From Flavobacterium azizsancarii (GTDB lineage Bacteria; Bacteroidota; Bacteroidia; Flavobacteriales; Flavobacteriaceae), in the NCBI RefSeq assembly GCF_027980145.1, contig NZ_JAMZNK010000001.1:62001-126000 (forward strand): a DNA stretch of 64,000 bases, in the 5' to 3' direction. Positions 44,479 through 53,662 of this stretch are shown piece by piece. The stretch's first letter is position 1, and each line of letters begins with the position of its first letter. The position numbers were made by a program, and so were the translations under genes. Below the pieces are notes generated by a model, which was not told the DNA's origin, searched no databases, and was given only the letters and a program-made list of their open reading frames with translations.

Positions 44479-46004
44479 GGTTCTAGCTTTTTGATTTCAT
44501 ACAGGTCATGTCGCCTGTCCTTTAAGATTCGAACACTTCCATGTTCGTGAAGCTGTTTTAAGAGATTCAGATCAACATCAACAATCAGGGTCATTTCTGT
44601 ATTTGGCGTTGCCTCAGCTTTTATACCATTACTGGGAAAAGCAAAGTCAGACGGCGTAAATACAGATGCTTGTGCATATTGAATATCCATATTGTTCACT
44701 TTTGGTAAATTACCAACACAACCTGCTATGGCTACATAACATTCGTTTTCGATTGCACGCGCCTGCGAGCAGTGTTTGACACGTGTATAAGCGTTTTGGG
44801 TATCTGTAAGAAAAGGTACAAACAAAATATTCATTCCTTCGTCAGACATTATTCTCGAGAGTTCAGGAAATTCGACATCATAACAAATTAAGATTCCAAT
44901 TTTTCCGCAATCTGTGTCAAACGTCTTAAATTCAGATCCGCCTTTCATTCCCCAATGCTGCACTTCGTTTGGAGTAACGTGAATTTTGGTATACATTTCT
45001 GAAGTTCCGTCTCTTTTGCATAAAAAACCAACATTATATAAATTACCATTGTCTAAAAGAGGCATGCTTCCGGTAATAATATTGATGTTGTAAGAGATGG
45101 CGAATTCCTGGAAACGTTTTCTAATGGGGTCAGAATATCTCGCAAGTTCGCGAATGGCTTCAGCTTCGGATAAATGATTGTAATCAGCCATTAAAGGCGC
45201 GATAAAAAGCTCAGGAAACAAAGCAAAATCACTTCCATAACCTGAAACGACATCGATAAAAAATTCTGCCTGCTCAAAAAACTCTTCCAGATTATTTAGT
45301 TGACGCATTTGCCATTGAACCAATCCCAAACGAATAACGCTTTTTTCGAGATTAATAAGTTTTGGACTTTCATCATAATAAACATTATTCCATTCTAAGA
45401 GAACAGCAAATTCCTTAGATTCTTCATCGCCTTCCAGATAGTTTTTGATAATCCTTAAAACGTGAAAATCATTACTCAGCTGAAATGAAAGTACAGGATC
45501 ATGTAATTCTTTATGTTTTACTTTATCAATATAATTTTTTGGCGTAAGCTTTTTAGAATGCTGGTTATAATTAGGGATTCTTCCTGCGAAAACAATAGCT
45601 TTTAAGTTCAATTGTTCGCAAAGTTCTTTTCTGGCATCGTACAAACGACGGCCCAAACGTAAACCTCGATAATTAGGGTGAATAAAAACATCGATTCCGT
45701 ATAATATTTCTCCGTCAGGATTGTGTGTTGAGAATGTATAATCACCAATAATTTGTTTGTAATTATGTCTTTTATCGACTAATTTTTCATCTACAATAAG
45801 AGATAAAGCAGATCCTACAACTTTGTCATCAACTAAAATTACCAATTGGCCTTCAGGAAATATAGAAAGTAATTTTTCAATGTCTTTTTCTTTCCAATAT
45901 GAATTTGCCATTTCGGGATATGACTCAATCATTGAATTTTTCAATTGTTTATAATCTTCTATTTCTAGATTTCGTAACTCGACTTTATTAATTTTTGTTT
46001 GCAT
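44475..46004 (-). CDS. Bifunctional GNAT acetyltransferase / carbon-nitrogen hydrolase
   Basis: A 509-residue fusion. Residues about 8-160 form a GNAT domain (IHPNYRGLRLGRRLYDAR is the acetyl-CoA loop). Residues about 222-505 form a nitrilase-superfamily amidohydrolase with the catalytic triad E265 (LFPELF), K340 (YTKIHV) and C374 (ILICYDVEFP). It likely acetylates and hydrolyses amide bonds of related metabolites, but substrate is unknown. This fused architecture is common in Bacteroidota. It starts the operon with the zinc-ribbon and M28 genes. Confidence 0.88.
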   Translation of the reverse strand: MQTKINKVELRNLEIEDYKQLKNSMIESYPEMANSYWKEKDIEKLLSIFPEGQLVILVDDKVVGSALSLIVDEKLVDKRHNYKQIIGDYTFSTHNPDGEILYGIDVFIHPNYRGLRLGRRLYDARKELCEQLNLKAIVFAGRIPNYNQHSKKLTPKNYIDKVKHKELHDPVLSFQLSNDFHVLRIIKNYLEGDEESKEFAVLLEWNNVYYDESPKLINLEKSVIRLGLVQWQMRQLNNLEEFFEQAEFFIDVVSGYGSDFALFPELFIAPLMADYNHLSEAEAIRELARYSDPIRKRFQEFAISYNINIITGSMPLLDNGNLYNVGFLCKRDGTSEMYTKIHVTPNEVQHWGMKGGSEFKTFDTDCGKIGILICYDVEFPELSRIMSDEGMNILFVPFLTDTQNAYTRVKHCSQARAIENECYVAIAGCVGNLPKVNNMDIQYAQASVFTPSDFAFPSNGIKAEATPNTEMTLIVDVDLNLLKQLHEHGSVRILKDRRHDLYEIKKLEP

Positions 46005-46180
46005 TGTAGTATGATTTGTGTTAAAAATACGGAAAAAAATCCATTTACAAACGTTTACAAATAATTACAACCGAAAGTAATTAGTTGATAACCGAATAAG
46101 TTTTGCATTACATCTCATCTTTGCAATGTTGAATTTGATAATCGAATTCTTTATATATGAACATTTAAATATTATACGCC

Positions 46181-46513
46181 ATGAATGCAATGAAAAACAG
46201 AGTACAATTAGTTGGTAACGTAGGTAACGACCCAGAAATTAGAACATTGGATAACGGAAGAAAATTAGCGCATTTGACTATTGCCACAAACGACAAATAT
46301 ACCAATGACAAGGGCGAAAAGGTTGAGCAAACAGAGTGGCATCGTGTAACTGCCTGGGGAAAAACGGCAGAAATTATCGAAAAATATGTACTAAAAGGCA
46401 AAGAAGTTGCCATTGAGGGTAAGCTGACCCACAGAAGTTATGACGATAAAAACGGTGAAAAGAAATATATTACCGAAGTTGTTGTCAATGAAATTCTTCT
46501 GTTAAGTAAATAG
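46181..46513 (+). CDS. ssb: Single-stranded DNA-binding protein, short form lacking the acidic tail
   Basis: A 110-residue OB-fold SSB with the usual core: NRVQLVGNVGNDPEIR, EWHRVTAWGKTAEII, and KGKEVAIEGKLTHRSY. It ends NEILLLSK, so the flexible linker and acidic C-terminal tip (DDDIPF-type) that recruits partner proteins in typical SSBs is missing. It may be a second paralog beside a full-length SSB elsewhere, or a specialised form. Separate transcription unit with the inverted-repeat terminator after it. Confidence 0.85.
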   Translation: MNAMKNRVQLVGNVGNDPEIRTLDNGRKLAHLTIATNDKYTNDKGEKVEQTEWHRVTAWGKTAEIIEKYVLKGKEVAIEGKLTHRSYDDKNGEKKYITEVVVNEILLLSK

Positions 46514-46538
46514 CGTTACGTTAAACTTGATATTCAAA

Positions 46539-46588
46539 AACCCGACAGGTTTTAATCCCGAGACTTCTGGATTAAAACCTGTCGGGTT
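46539..46588. terminator. Perfect 20-bp inverted repeat, probable bidirectional terminator
   Basis: AACCCGACAGGTTTTAATCC (46539-46558) is exactly mirrored at 46569-46588 across a 10-base loop, between convergent genes. The sequence is related to the palindrome at 11038-11070, suggesting a dispersed repeat that has been used as a terminator. Confidence 0.75.
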
Positions 46589-46610
46589 TAAATTTTATGT
46601 TGAAATGTAT

Positions 46611-47300
46611 TTATAAAACAGATGCGCCGTTAATATCAGTAGTGAGTACTTCGCTCATATAATCAAAAAAAGGTCTCATGTTTTTGCAGGTTTCTAAGGC
46701 TTGTTCCAGAAAAAGCGGACTTAGTACTTCGTCATCAGTAAAACGTTTAATGATCAAAAACTGTTTGTATCTAAGTAAGTCAATAGCTTTATGGGTGATA
46801 TCAAATCCTTTTGGTGCTGTTTTAAGCTGTTCGCCTTGTAAAGTTCCAAAAGTTTTGACAAAAGATTTTGAACTCAATATTTTTTTCATCGGTTCAGAAT
46901 CATGGGCAAATTCACTTCTTACACGTTTTAGATCTCCGGCATTTGGTCCCCAAAAACCACCGGCAAAAAAACTGTTTCCTTTTTCCAGATGAAAATAATA
47001 ACCGCCGCGCCTTTGACTTGTTGCTCTTGTAAAACTGCCGCCCCAAAAGGTTTTAAAGGGAGTTTTGTCTTTAGAAAAACGAATGTCACGATAAATTCTA
47101 TACACACTTTTTTTGCCCGAAGAAGTTTCTAAAACATCAGTTTTTGAAAGTTCATGAAGCAAAGCACCTGCAAAAGTTTCAATATGATTTAATTCTATTA
47201 AATAAGCAGGCTTATTGGCATCAAACCAAGGTTTATTATTGTTCTCTTTAAGTTGAGTCAAAAAATCAAGACTGGATTTGGGTATGATAATGTTTTCCAT
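46611..47300 (-). CDS. DUF2461 domain protein
   Basis: A 229-residue DUF2461 (TIGR02453-type) protein. Characteristic pieces are LDFLTQLKENNNKPWFDANK, YRIYRDIRFSKDKTPFKTFWG, and GGYYFHLEKGNSFFAGGFWGP. Molecular function not established for the family. Cytoplasmic, single gene between a bidirectional terminator and the small Lys/Cys gene. Confidence 0.85.
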   Translation of the reverse strand: MENIIIPKSSLDFLTQLKENNNKPWFDANKPAYLIELNHIETFAGALLHELSKTDVLETSSGKKSVYRIYRDIRFSKDKTPFKTFWGGSFTRATSQRRGGYYFHLEKGNSFFAGGFWGPNAGDLKRVRSEFAHDSEPMKKILSSKSFVKTFGTLQGEQLKTAPKGFDITHKAIDLLRYKQFLIIKRFTDDEVLSPLFLEQALETCKNMRPFFDYMSEVLTTDINGASVL

Positions 47301-47350
47301 AATTAAATTTAGAATCTTTTTAAAATCAGAAGGCGATTAATTTAAACTAA

Positions 47351-47377
47351 AAACCCACCAAATTTGTTGGTGGGTTT
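47351..47377 (-). terminator. Terminator of the small Lys/Cys gene
   Basis: On the minus strand AAACCCACCAA - ... - TTGGTGGGTTT followed by TTAGTTTAAAT. Its position just past the 61-residue gene supports that gene being transcribed. Confidence 0.75.
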
Positions 47378-47390
47378 TGTGTATATGTAG

Positions 47391-47576
47391 TTAAGCAGTT
47401 TTTTTGAATAAATCAAACATAGGACAACGTGAGCAGCGTTTCTTTTCACTTTTTTTGTATTTCTCACAGCAAGATGATTTGCAGTTTTCCAACTTTTTAA
47501 TCTTGTCAAGGATAGCTGCGTTTTTCTTTTTCTTTTTATCCTTTTTCTTGTCCTTATCTTTTTCTTTCTTGCTCAA
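47391..47576 (-). CDS. Very small lysine- and cysteine-rich protein
   Basis: A 61-residue protein. The first 20 residues are almost pure Lys/Asp/Glu (KKEKDKDKKKDKKKKK). The C-terminal half has clustered cysteines: CKSSCCEKYKKSEKKRCSRCP (C32, C36-C37 and C48, C51). The CxxC-type arrangement could bind a metal. A terminator just downstream and the ferritin gene 83 bases upstream on the same strand fit real expression. No family known to me. Confidence 0.5.
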   Translation of the reverse strand: MSKKEKDKDKKKDKKKKKNAAILDKIKKLENCKSSCCEKYKKSEKKRCSRCPMFDLFKKTA

Positions 47577-47658
47577 TTTTCCTCCGTATTTAAAAACAGA
47601 AGCAAATATAAAAGAAAATAGTTATTTTTAAGTATTCTAAATAAACTTTAACTATTTT

Positions 47659-48177
47659 TTATTTAGGGTTAATTGCAATAGAACTTGTAACCGTTAATTG
47701 CTGAATATCACGGTCGAACAAATATAATCCACCTTTGTCATCTCCAATTAAGTTGATTTTATCAAGAATAGATTTTGCTGTTGCTTCTTCCTCAATTTGT
47801 TCTGCAACGTACCATTGTAAGAAATTATGAGTTGCGTAATCTTTTTCTAAGAAAGTAATGTGTACCAACTCATTGATAGATTCTGAAACAAAAATCTCAT
47901 GGTTATAAAGAGCTTCAAACATTTCTTTAAAAGTAGAATAAGATGTTTTAGGTGCTTTTAGATCTGTAATCTGCGCGTGACCTCCGCGTTCGTTTACATA
48001 CTTAACTAACTTAAGCATATGAGCGCGCTCTTCGTCTGATTGTGTGTACATAAATTGTGCGATTCCTTCTAATCCGTGTACTTCAGCCCAACAAGCCATA
48101 GAAAGGTAGGTTTGCGAAGATTCGGCCTCTATGCGAATTTGCTTATTTAAAGCTGACTCAATATTTTTTGATAACAT
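47659..48177 (-). CDS. ftnA: Ferritin (non-heme, bacterial)
   Basis: A 172-residue ferritin, which stores iron as a mineral in a 24-mer shell. Ferroxidase ligands appear as E17 (RIEAESSQTYLSM), E50 and H53 (SDEERAHM), and E-rich QWYVAEQIEEEA near 129-140. Length normal. Minus-strand TAACTTTA resembles a -7 element close upstream. Iron-storage role is well supported by family. Confidence 0.92.
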   Translation of the reverse strand: MLSKNIESALNKQIRIEAESSQTYLSMACWAEVHGLEGIAQFMYTQSDEERAHMLKLVKYVNERGGHAQITDLKAPKTSYSTFKEMFEALYNHEIFVSESINELVHITFLEKDYATHNFLQWYVAEQIEEEATAKSILDKINLIGDDKGGLYLFDRDIQQLTVTSSIAINPK

Positions 48178-48270
48178 AATAATGACTTTTTTGTAAAGTT
48201 AGAAAAAATTATCCATTCCTCTTTTTTGAAATCTAAAATCACAGGACATTTGGATTAATTCTCAATAAAT

Positions 48271-49725
48271 TTAAGGTTTTTTAATAGGCAAAGAATTCGA
48301 AAAAATAGCTTTATTACTAATCGGGTTTCCGCTGTCTTCCCTAATAAAACCATCTGTAAACTTGCGAATAGTATATTGTTTTAAGGCTGTGTCATAATAG
48401 CTTAAAATATAATAATCTTTCAATTTAATTATATTCTTAAGTGCGGCATTTTTATTCATACTCAGGTAATAAAAGATGTTGTCGATCGCTAAAGGTGCAG
48501 ATTTCTCAGTGGGTACAAAATCTAAGTCAGCGTTTAACATCGAATCAAAATACACCATTTTGCTTTGACGATATTGTACTTGTCTTTCAAAATTTTCAAA
48601 CGAATTGTTTTGTCCATAATTAAAATCAGAAACGATATATTCCAGATATCCGCCAAATGTTATATAGCTGTTTTTATTGTTTTTAAAAACGGAAATCCCA
48701 ACACTGAGATCCGATAATTGACTCAGGAATTTATTGGTTGTTTTTATCTCGCGGGGTTTATTATCGTTTGTCTGAGCGAATAAAGGCGAATTTTTGAAAC
48801 GAATAGTATCTTTTTTTGAAACCGAAATGCTTTTAATCGTTTTTTCAGAATCAAAATCTTTTATAGCAAACAAAAGTTCCTGTTTGTTGGCTGTGATTTG
48901 AAAGAGTTTGTTTTCGCTATAAAATGAATTTGAGCTTTTAGATAAAATTTTAGAATCCGGCTGATTGAAATTTTTCTCTGTAATATCAGCAGTTCCCATA
49001 TTTAGATCGAAAACTTGTGTCGTTTTTTGGTTATAATCAAAAGTCAAAATAATTCGATCTTCCAGAACGTAAAGTTTATTTATAGAAACAGCTTTGTCTA
49101 ATGGATTGAAATCATCTGACTCCATTTTTTGAATTGGAAAATATCGAATCAATGAACTGAAAGTGAGGTTCTGTCCTCTTTCATTTTGAAAACGAAAAGC
49201 TGAAAAATCAAACATTTTTATCTCACATTTTCCATTTTTTAATTCATAAAGAAGAAGATGTTGGCTGTTTTTTTCCTTTCCGAGAATGTAGAAATTATTG
49301 TTTTTTTGAAACGTGGTAATTATATATTCATTGTTTTCAGGAATATTAAAATTTAGGGCCCGGGAAGTATTATTGTCCAGATAATATTTTATAATTTTTA
49401 TGTTTTGTGATTTTCTGGAGCTCCAGTAAAGTGTTGGATTTCCGTCATCGCTTATGCTGCTGCCCAGTAAAGATCTGTCTTCTGCGTCTTTTATAGAATC
49501 AGTAAATTGATTTTTCAGGAAAAAAGATTTGCTGTATTTTAGAATGTTGATGTTTTTAGAATCGGATGCAAAAACATAGACATCGTGATTTTTTACATCT
49601 TCGGCACTTAAGATCTGACTGTTTTCGTCAATTCTTTTTAGATCTAACGGAAAAGAATTTAAGATTGTTTGACTTAACAATACTGATGGAGAGGCTAAAA
49701 GAAAAAAAAGAAGAAGTTTTTTCAT
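48271..49725 (-). CDS. Secreted protein of unknown function
   Basis: A 484-residue protein with signal peptide (MKKLLLFFLLASPSVLLSQ) and a mature part of predominantly beta strands. No catalytic motif or named repeat could be recognised. Phe/Tyr-rich segments such as YLEYIVSDFNYGQNN suggest a soluble beta-propeller-like or extracellular folding. It lies between the ferritin gene and the OmpA terminator on the same strand. Confidence 0.6.
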   Translation of the reverse strand: MKKLLLFFLLASPSVLLSQTILNSFPLDLKRIDENSQILSAEDVKNHDVYVFASDSKNINILKYSKSFFLKNQFTDSIKDAEDRSLLGSSISDDGNPTLYWSSRKSQNIKIIKYYLDNNTSRALNFNIPENNEYIITTFQKNNNFYILGKEKNSQHLLLYELKNGKCEIKMFDFSAFRFQNERGQNLTFSSLIRYFPIQKMESDDFNPLDKAVSINKLYVLEDRIILTFDYNQKTTQVFDLNMGTADITEKNFNQPDSKILSKSSNSFYSENKLFQITANKQELLFAIKDFDSEKTIKSISVSKKDTIRFKNSPLFAQTNDNKPREIKTTNKFLSQLSDLSVGISVFKNNKNSYITFGGYLEYIVSDFNYGQNNSFENFERQVQYRQSKMVYFDSMLNADLDFVPTEKSAPLAIDNIFYYLSMNKNAALKNIIKLKDYYILSYYDTALKQYTIRKFTDGFIREDSGNPISNKAIFSNSLPIKKP

Positions 49726-49804
49726 GAGTTTCGTTGCACAAATATTATTCCAAATTTAATTAAATTTAATGGATTAAAGTAAACTGGCAACTGGAATTGG
49801 GGAA

Positions 49805-49840
49805 AATAAAAAAAGCCCAAAAAGAATTTCTTTTTGGGCC
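49805..49840 (-). terminator. Terminator of the OmpA-family gene
   Basis: On the minus strand GGGCCCAAAAAGAAATTC...CTTTTTGGGC with a poly-T tract after it, 20-odd bases past the OmpA stop. Confidence 0.8.
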
Positions 49841-49860
49841 CTTACTTTTTTGAAGTGGAA

Positions 49861-50994
49861 TTATCTTACATTAAAAGTAACTCTTCTTGCTAATCTTCTT
49901 GCTTCAGCTGGATCTTTGTCGATAGAATTATCTGATCCGGCAGCAACAGTATTTAATCTTGAAGATTCGATACCTGCTTTTTCTAAAATGGTTTTAACAT
50001 TCTTAGCTCTGGTGTTTGATAATTTGTTGTTATATTCTGCCTTACCAACCTGATCAGCATGACCAATAATGTCAAGAGATGCCGAAGGGTTTTTTCTTAA
50101 GTACGTTAAAACAACATCTATGGCAGCAGTAGAATTTTCGATTGGAGTCGATTTATTAAAGTCAAAATAAACACTGTAATATTGATCGTTAATCATTTCT
50201 TTTACAACATCTTTTTGAGGTACTGCTACTACAGGAACAGCTGCTACTATTTTTTCTACAATTACTTCAGTAGGTTTATTTGCTACTAAAGTTTCAAGTT
50301 CGTTTAATTTATTTTGTAATTCAGTAAGATCTTGAGATTCTGAGATTACGGTCCAGTCAGCATGTTTTGCATTTTTTCCTAAATAAACCTGCAATCCAAC
50401 TGTTCCGTTAAATAAAATTCCTGTAAAACCTCTTGAATCTGCAGTAGTTGCTCCGTCAAAAGTAGCATCTTGCGACGCATTCAGGATCGTAGTAAAATCA
50501 CCGGTTAAAGCAAATCTGTCAGACAATCTAACCTGACCTGTAACACCTGCGATGAAGTTACCCATTCTGTCTTTAACATGTAAATCTTTGTTCTCTAACT
50601 GTGCCAGACCAAAACCTGCGTGACCTAATAAACCAAATGTTTTAGTCCAGGATTCAAAGTTCATGATTCTGCCTAAGTTAGCAACAGCTTGCAAATCGGC
50701 TCTGTAATATTTTGAGTCAAAATCTATAGAATTGTTTTTTCCTGTAAAACTGTTGTATCCAAAATCAGCTTTTAAACCAAATTTGTTATTAAACATATAT
50801 CTAACTCCAAGATCACCAACCCATGGACTTGGTGTGCTTGTAAAATAATTTGAGCTCATTGGACGTTGAGGTTTGTTTACACCTCCACCTAGTTCTACCG
50901 ACCATTTATTGTAGGCTGTTGAACTTTTTTCTGTTTGCGCATTTGCATAAGCTACGGTCAAAGCAAACGCCAAAGTCATTACAATTTTTTTCAT
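49861..50994 (-). CDS. OmpA-family outer-membrane protein
   Basis: A 377-residue protein from the ATG at 50994, which begins a signal peptide (MKKIVMTLAFALTVAYANAQ). An N-terminal beta-barrel (to about 215) is followed by a short coiled helix (TELQNKLNELETLV). The C-terminal OmpA peptidoglycan-binding domain (about 255-377) includes YSVYFDFNKSTPIENS, SLDIIGHADQVGKAEYNNKLSNTRA and a terminal ARRLARRVTFNVR. It ties the outer membrane to the cell wall. Confidence 0.9.
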   Translation of the reverse strand: MKKIVMTLAFALTVAYANAQTEKSSTAYNKWSVELGGGVNKPQRPMSSNYFTSTPSPWVGDLGVRYMFNNKFGLKADFGYNSFTGKNNSIDFDSKYYRADLQAVANLGRIMNFESWTKTFGLLGHAGFGLAQLENKDLHVKDRMGNFIAGVTGQVRLSDRFALTGDFTTILNASQDATFDGATTADSRGFTGILFNGTVGLQVYLGKNAKHADWTVISESQDLTELQNKLNELETLVANKPTEVIVEKIVAAVPVVAVPQKDVVKEMINDQYYSVYFDFNKSTPIENSTAAIDVVLTYLRKNPSASLDIIGHADQVGKAEYNNKLSNTRAKNVKTILEKAGIESSRLNTVAAGSDNSIDKDPAEARRLARRVTFNVR

Positions 50995-51088
50995 TGTTAT
51001 TTTAGTTTTTCCCAAACTAACAATTTATTGTAAGAATTATGACCCAATAAAAGTCATAAATATAACAGAATAGGGTTAAATGTGCTTT

Positions 51089-51718
51089 CTAAACATTCAT
51101 TAACTCCTGAAAATAATCGACAAATTGTCCCATATGCAAACCATCCATTAATCCATGATGAACATGAACAGACATTGCAATTGTTCTTTTTCCGGTTTCG
51201 GAAGTGATCATTTTTCCAAAAGAAATTTTAGGGCAACTGTCTGGAAACGTGTAGCTTCTGGCATGCGAAAGCGAAGTAAAATTTAACCACGGAATCGCCG
51301 AAAAATGAACTACGTTATCATCGTCAAATGATCTTGTAAAAAGTCCGGTTGTACTTTGAATACGCTTAATCTCTGCTAAAGCATTTTGTTCAAATATTTT
51401 AAAATCAGGATTATATTCGATTAATGAAAACCCAAAAGTACCGTCTTCGCGCCCAATTGTTGCCGATGCGTCAACACGATCGTTGATATAAATTTTGTCA
51501 TCAGCGATTCTATACTTGAAATTCTCAATAGAATTTACTGCAACCAATGTTTTGTGCAAGTAATATATGAAGAAAGAAGCCTTGATGCTTTTTGCAGTTT
51601 GGTAGGCTTTTGTACAATCAATTTCTACGGTTGCACCAAAAAAAGGTTCTTCTAATTGTTTGAAAAATAAGAAATGTTCTTTTCTGTTCCAGTTTTCTAA
51701 ATCTAAAAGTGTTTTCAT
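51089..51718 (-). CDS. CatA-like acetyltransferase (chloramphenicol acetyltransferase family)
   Basis: A 209-residue member of the CAT family. The catalytic motif is H187-H188-GLM-D192-G (VHVHHGLMDGLH), matching HHxxxDG. An internal N-F-T-S segment corresponds to the active-site serine region. Many chromosomal members in this phylum do not confer resistance, so the acetyl acceptor is uncertain. The start overlaps the end of the HAD gene by one base; the two are co-translated. Confidence 0.8.
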   Translation of the reverse strand: MKTLLDLENWNRKEHFLFFKQLEEPFFGATVEIDCTKAYQTAKSIKASFFIYYLHKTLVAVNSIENFKYRIADDKIYINDRVDASATIGREDGTFGFSLIEYNPDFKIFEQNALAEIKRIQSTTGLFTRSFDDDNVVHFSAIPWLNFTSLSHARSYTFPDSCPKISFGKMITSETGKRTIAMSVHVHHGLMDGLHMGQFVDYFQELMNV

Positions 51719-52425
51719 TATGATAAGTTCTGAAGTATTTCAGTAATTTTTTCGAAGGAACTAAAATGCTCGTGTTCGACTTTGTGACTAATTTTTTCGT
51801 GTTCCCAAGTGGTATGAAACGGAATATGAACGGCGTAACCTCCAATTCCGAGAACCGGTAAAACATCAGATTTCAATGAATTTCCAATCATCAAAAATTC
51901 ATTGGCCTTAATGTCTAAACGACCCAGTAATTTTTCATAATCAACTTCTTGTTTGTCTGACATTACTTCTATATGATGAAAATAATGACCCAAACCGGAA
52001 CGATGTAATTTGCTGTGTTGGTCTTTTAGATCGCCTTTTGTAGCAACAACCAATTTGTATTTTCCGTGTAGAGATTTCAAGGTATCTTCGACTCCGTCCA
52101 GAAGTTCGATAGGTTTTTCGAGTAATTCTTTTCCGTATTGAATGATTTTTGCGATCGCTTCAATAGGGATTGTATTATTCGAAATATTCATCGCAGCTTC
52201 AATCATCGACAGAATATATCCTTTGATTCCGTAACCGTATAAAGGTAAATTCTGAATTTCGATCTTAAATAATTCTTGCGAAATACCCTGATGTGAAAGA
52301 TAATCTTCCATCAAAGCGCAAAATTTATGTTCTGTTTCCTGAAAGTAAGGTTCGTTGACAAACAAAGTATCATCAGCATCGAATGCAATTACTTTTAAGT
52401 TTGGTATTTTGTTTCTATGTAACAT
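51718..52425 (-). CDS. HAD-superfamily phosphatase
   Basis: A 235-residue HAD hydrolase. The nucleophile is D16 in IAFDADDTLF (D16 and D18), with the acid lysine (K near 161) in the region of VDYEKLLG, and the terminal DD-like loop in FLMIGNSLKSDVL. Acts on a small phosphorylated substrate. Directly upstream of the CatA-like gene with a one-base overlap. Substrate unknown. Confidence 0.85.
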   Translation of the reverse strand: MLHRNKIPNLKVIAFDADDTLFVNEPYFQETEHKFCALMEDYLSHQGISQELFKIEIQNLPLYGYGIKGYILSMIEAAMNISNNTIPIEAIAKIIQYGKELLEKPIELLDGVEDTLKSLHGKYKLVVATKGDLKDQHSKLHRSGLGHYFHHIEVMSDKQEVDYEKLLGRLDIKANEFLMIGNSLKSDVLPVLGIGGYAVHIPFHTTWEHEKISHKVEHEHFSSFEKITEILQNLS

Positions 52426-52641
52426 GGTGTTTTTGTTTCAAGGTTGTTTTGTTTCAGGTTTCAGGTTTTCTTTGTTTCAAGTTTTTTAGCCACGAATTGC
52501 ACGAATTAGCACTAATTTTTTTTGCCACAGATTAGATGATTAAAAAAGATTAAATAAAAGGATCTGCGTTAAACTATTTTTTTGCCACAAATTCACAAAC
52601 TATTTTAAATTCAATCCGCGTAAACCCGTGTCATCCGCGCG

Positions 52642-53541
52642 TCATTTCTCAATCCTAATTCTTAGAAAAATCCTCTTAAGAGAAATCGTTTTATCGTAAA
52701 ACGTAATCCTGATTCCGAATAGCAAAATGATTCCGCCAAAAACCATTTGTAAAGTTATTTGTTCTTCTAAAAATAACCAAGCTAATACGGCTGTAATTAC
52801 TGCCTGGCTCAATAAACTTAAAGAAACTCTTGTTGCGCGCATATGTTGTGTGGCATAACTAATAGAAAGCCAGGCGCACAATTGGCAAATAACGGCTTGT
52901 AACACAAACAGAAACCAGCCAGCATTAGAAAATCCTGTTAAAGGTTCGTTTAATGCATAACAAATAATTCCTAAATATACAGTTGAAGCCAATAAACTAA
53001 TCGTCATAAACGATAAAACATCGACTTGAGAAAGAACATTTTTACTCACTAAAAGATAAATAGAATATAAAATTCCGGATAAAACGGCAAACAAGAATGC
53101 TTGATTAAAATTCAATTCCAGAAAAAAGCTAAAGCCAACCAAAGTAATCATGCCGAATAAAGAAACCACAGTTCCTATCCAGAAATTAGTTGTAGGTCTT
53201 ACTTTCAAAAAGAAAAAAGAACCAATACCAACCCAAAGCGGTGATAAATTCGTTAGCAGCGAAGCCTGAGTTGCGCTTGAATCCTGAATGGCAATATTCC
53301 AGACAGCAACATCAGAGGCGAATAAAACCCCGCAAAGTGCTGCAAGTAATGTGAATTTTAATGGTGGAAGTTTAAAGTTTTTGCTTAAAAGTACGTATGG
53401 CAATAATAATAGAATGGCAAAAGCCATGCGGTAAAAAGCCGAGATTAATCCCGGTGCTAATTTAAGTTTAACCAATATCGGGAAAATCGAAATACATAGT
53501 ATTCCTCCGATTAAGGCTAATCTTGGTTTGGTAATTTTCAT
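52642..53541 (-). CDS. DMT-family transporter (EamA)
   Basis: A 299-residue protein with about ten membrane segments in two EamA halves (about 5-137 and 148-285). The start KPRLALIGGILCISIFPILVKL and the AYRMAFAILLLLP and second-half AVITAVLAWLFLEE motifs are typical. Probably exports or imports a small metabolite. No linked enzyme tells the substrate. The 216-base gap between it and the HAD gene holds repeats such as GCCACGAATTGCACGAATTA. Confidence 0.8.
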   Translation of the reverse strand: MKITKPRLALIGGILCISIFPILVKLKLAPGLISAFYRMAFAILLLLPYVLLSKNFKLPPLKFTLLAALCGVLFASDVAVWNIAIQDSSATQASLLTNLSPLWVGIGSFFFLKVRPTTNFWIGTVVSLFGMITLVGFSFFLELNFNQAFLFAVLSGILYSIYLLVSKNVLSQVDVLSFMTISLLASTVYLGIICYALNEPLTGFSNAGWFLFVLQAVICQLCAWLSISYATQHMRATRVSLSLLSQAVITAVLAWLFLEEQITLQMVFGGIILLFGIRITFYDKTISLKRIFLRIRIEK

Positions 53542-53662
53542 TGTAATGCGTTTCTAACTTACCGAATTACTCTTGTAAGTGTTTTTTAAATTCTTTTTTA
53601 AAACAAAATTGCGTGAAGCAAAGTTCACGCAATTTATAGAATATACAATAATAAGTTGATTC

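Noticed and set aside
51089..51718. Chloramphenicol resistance gene
   Set aside because: Only family-level similarity; chromosomal context with a HAD phosphatase and no mobile element make resistance unproven.
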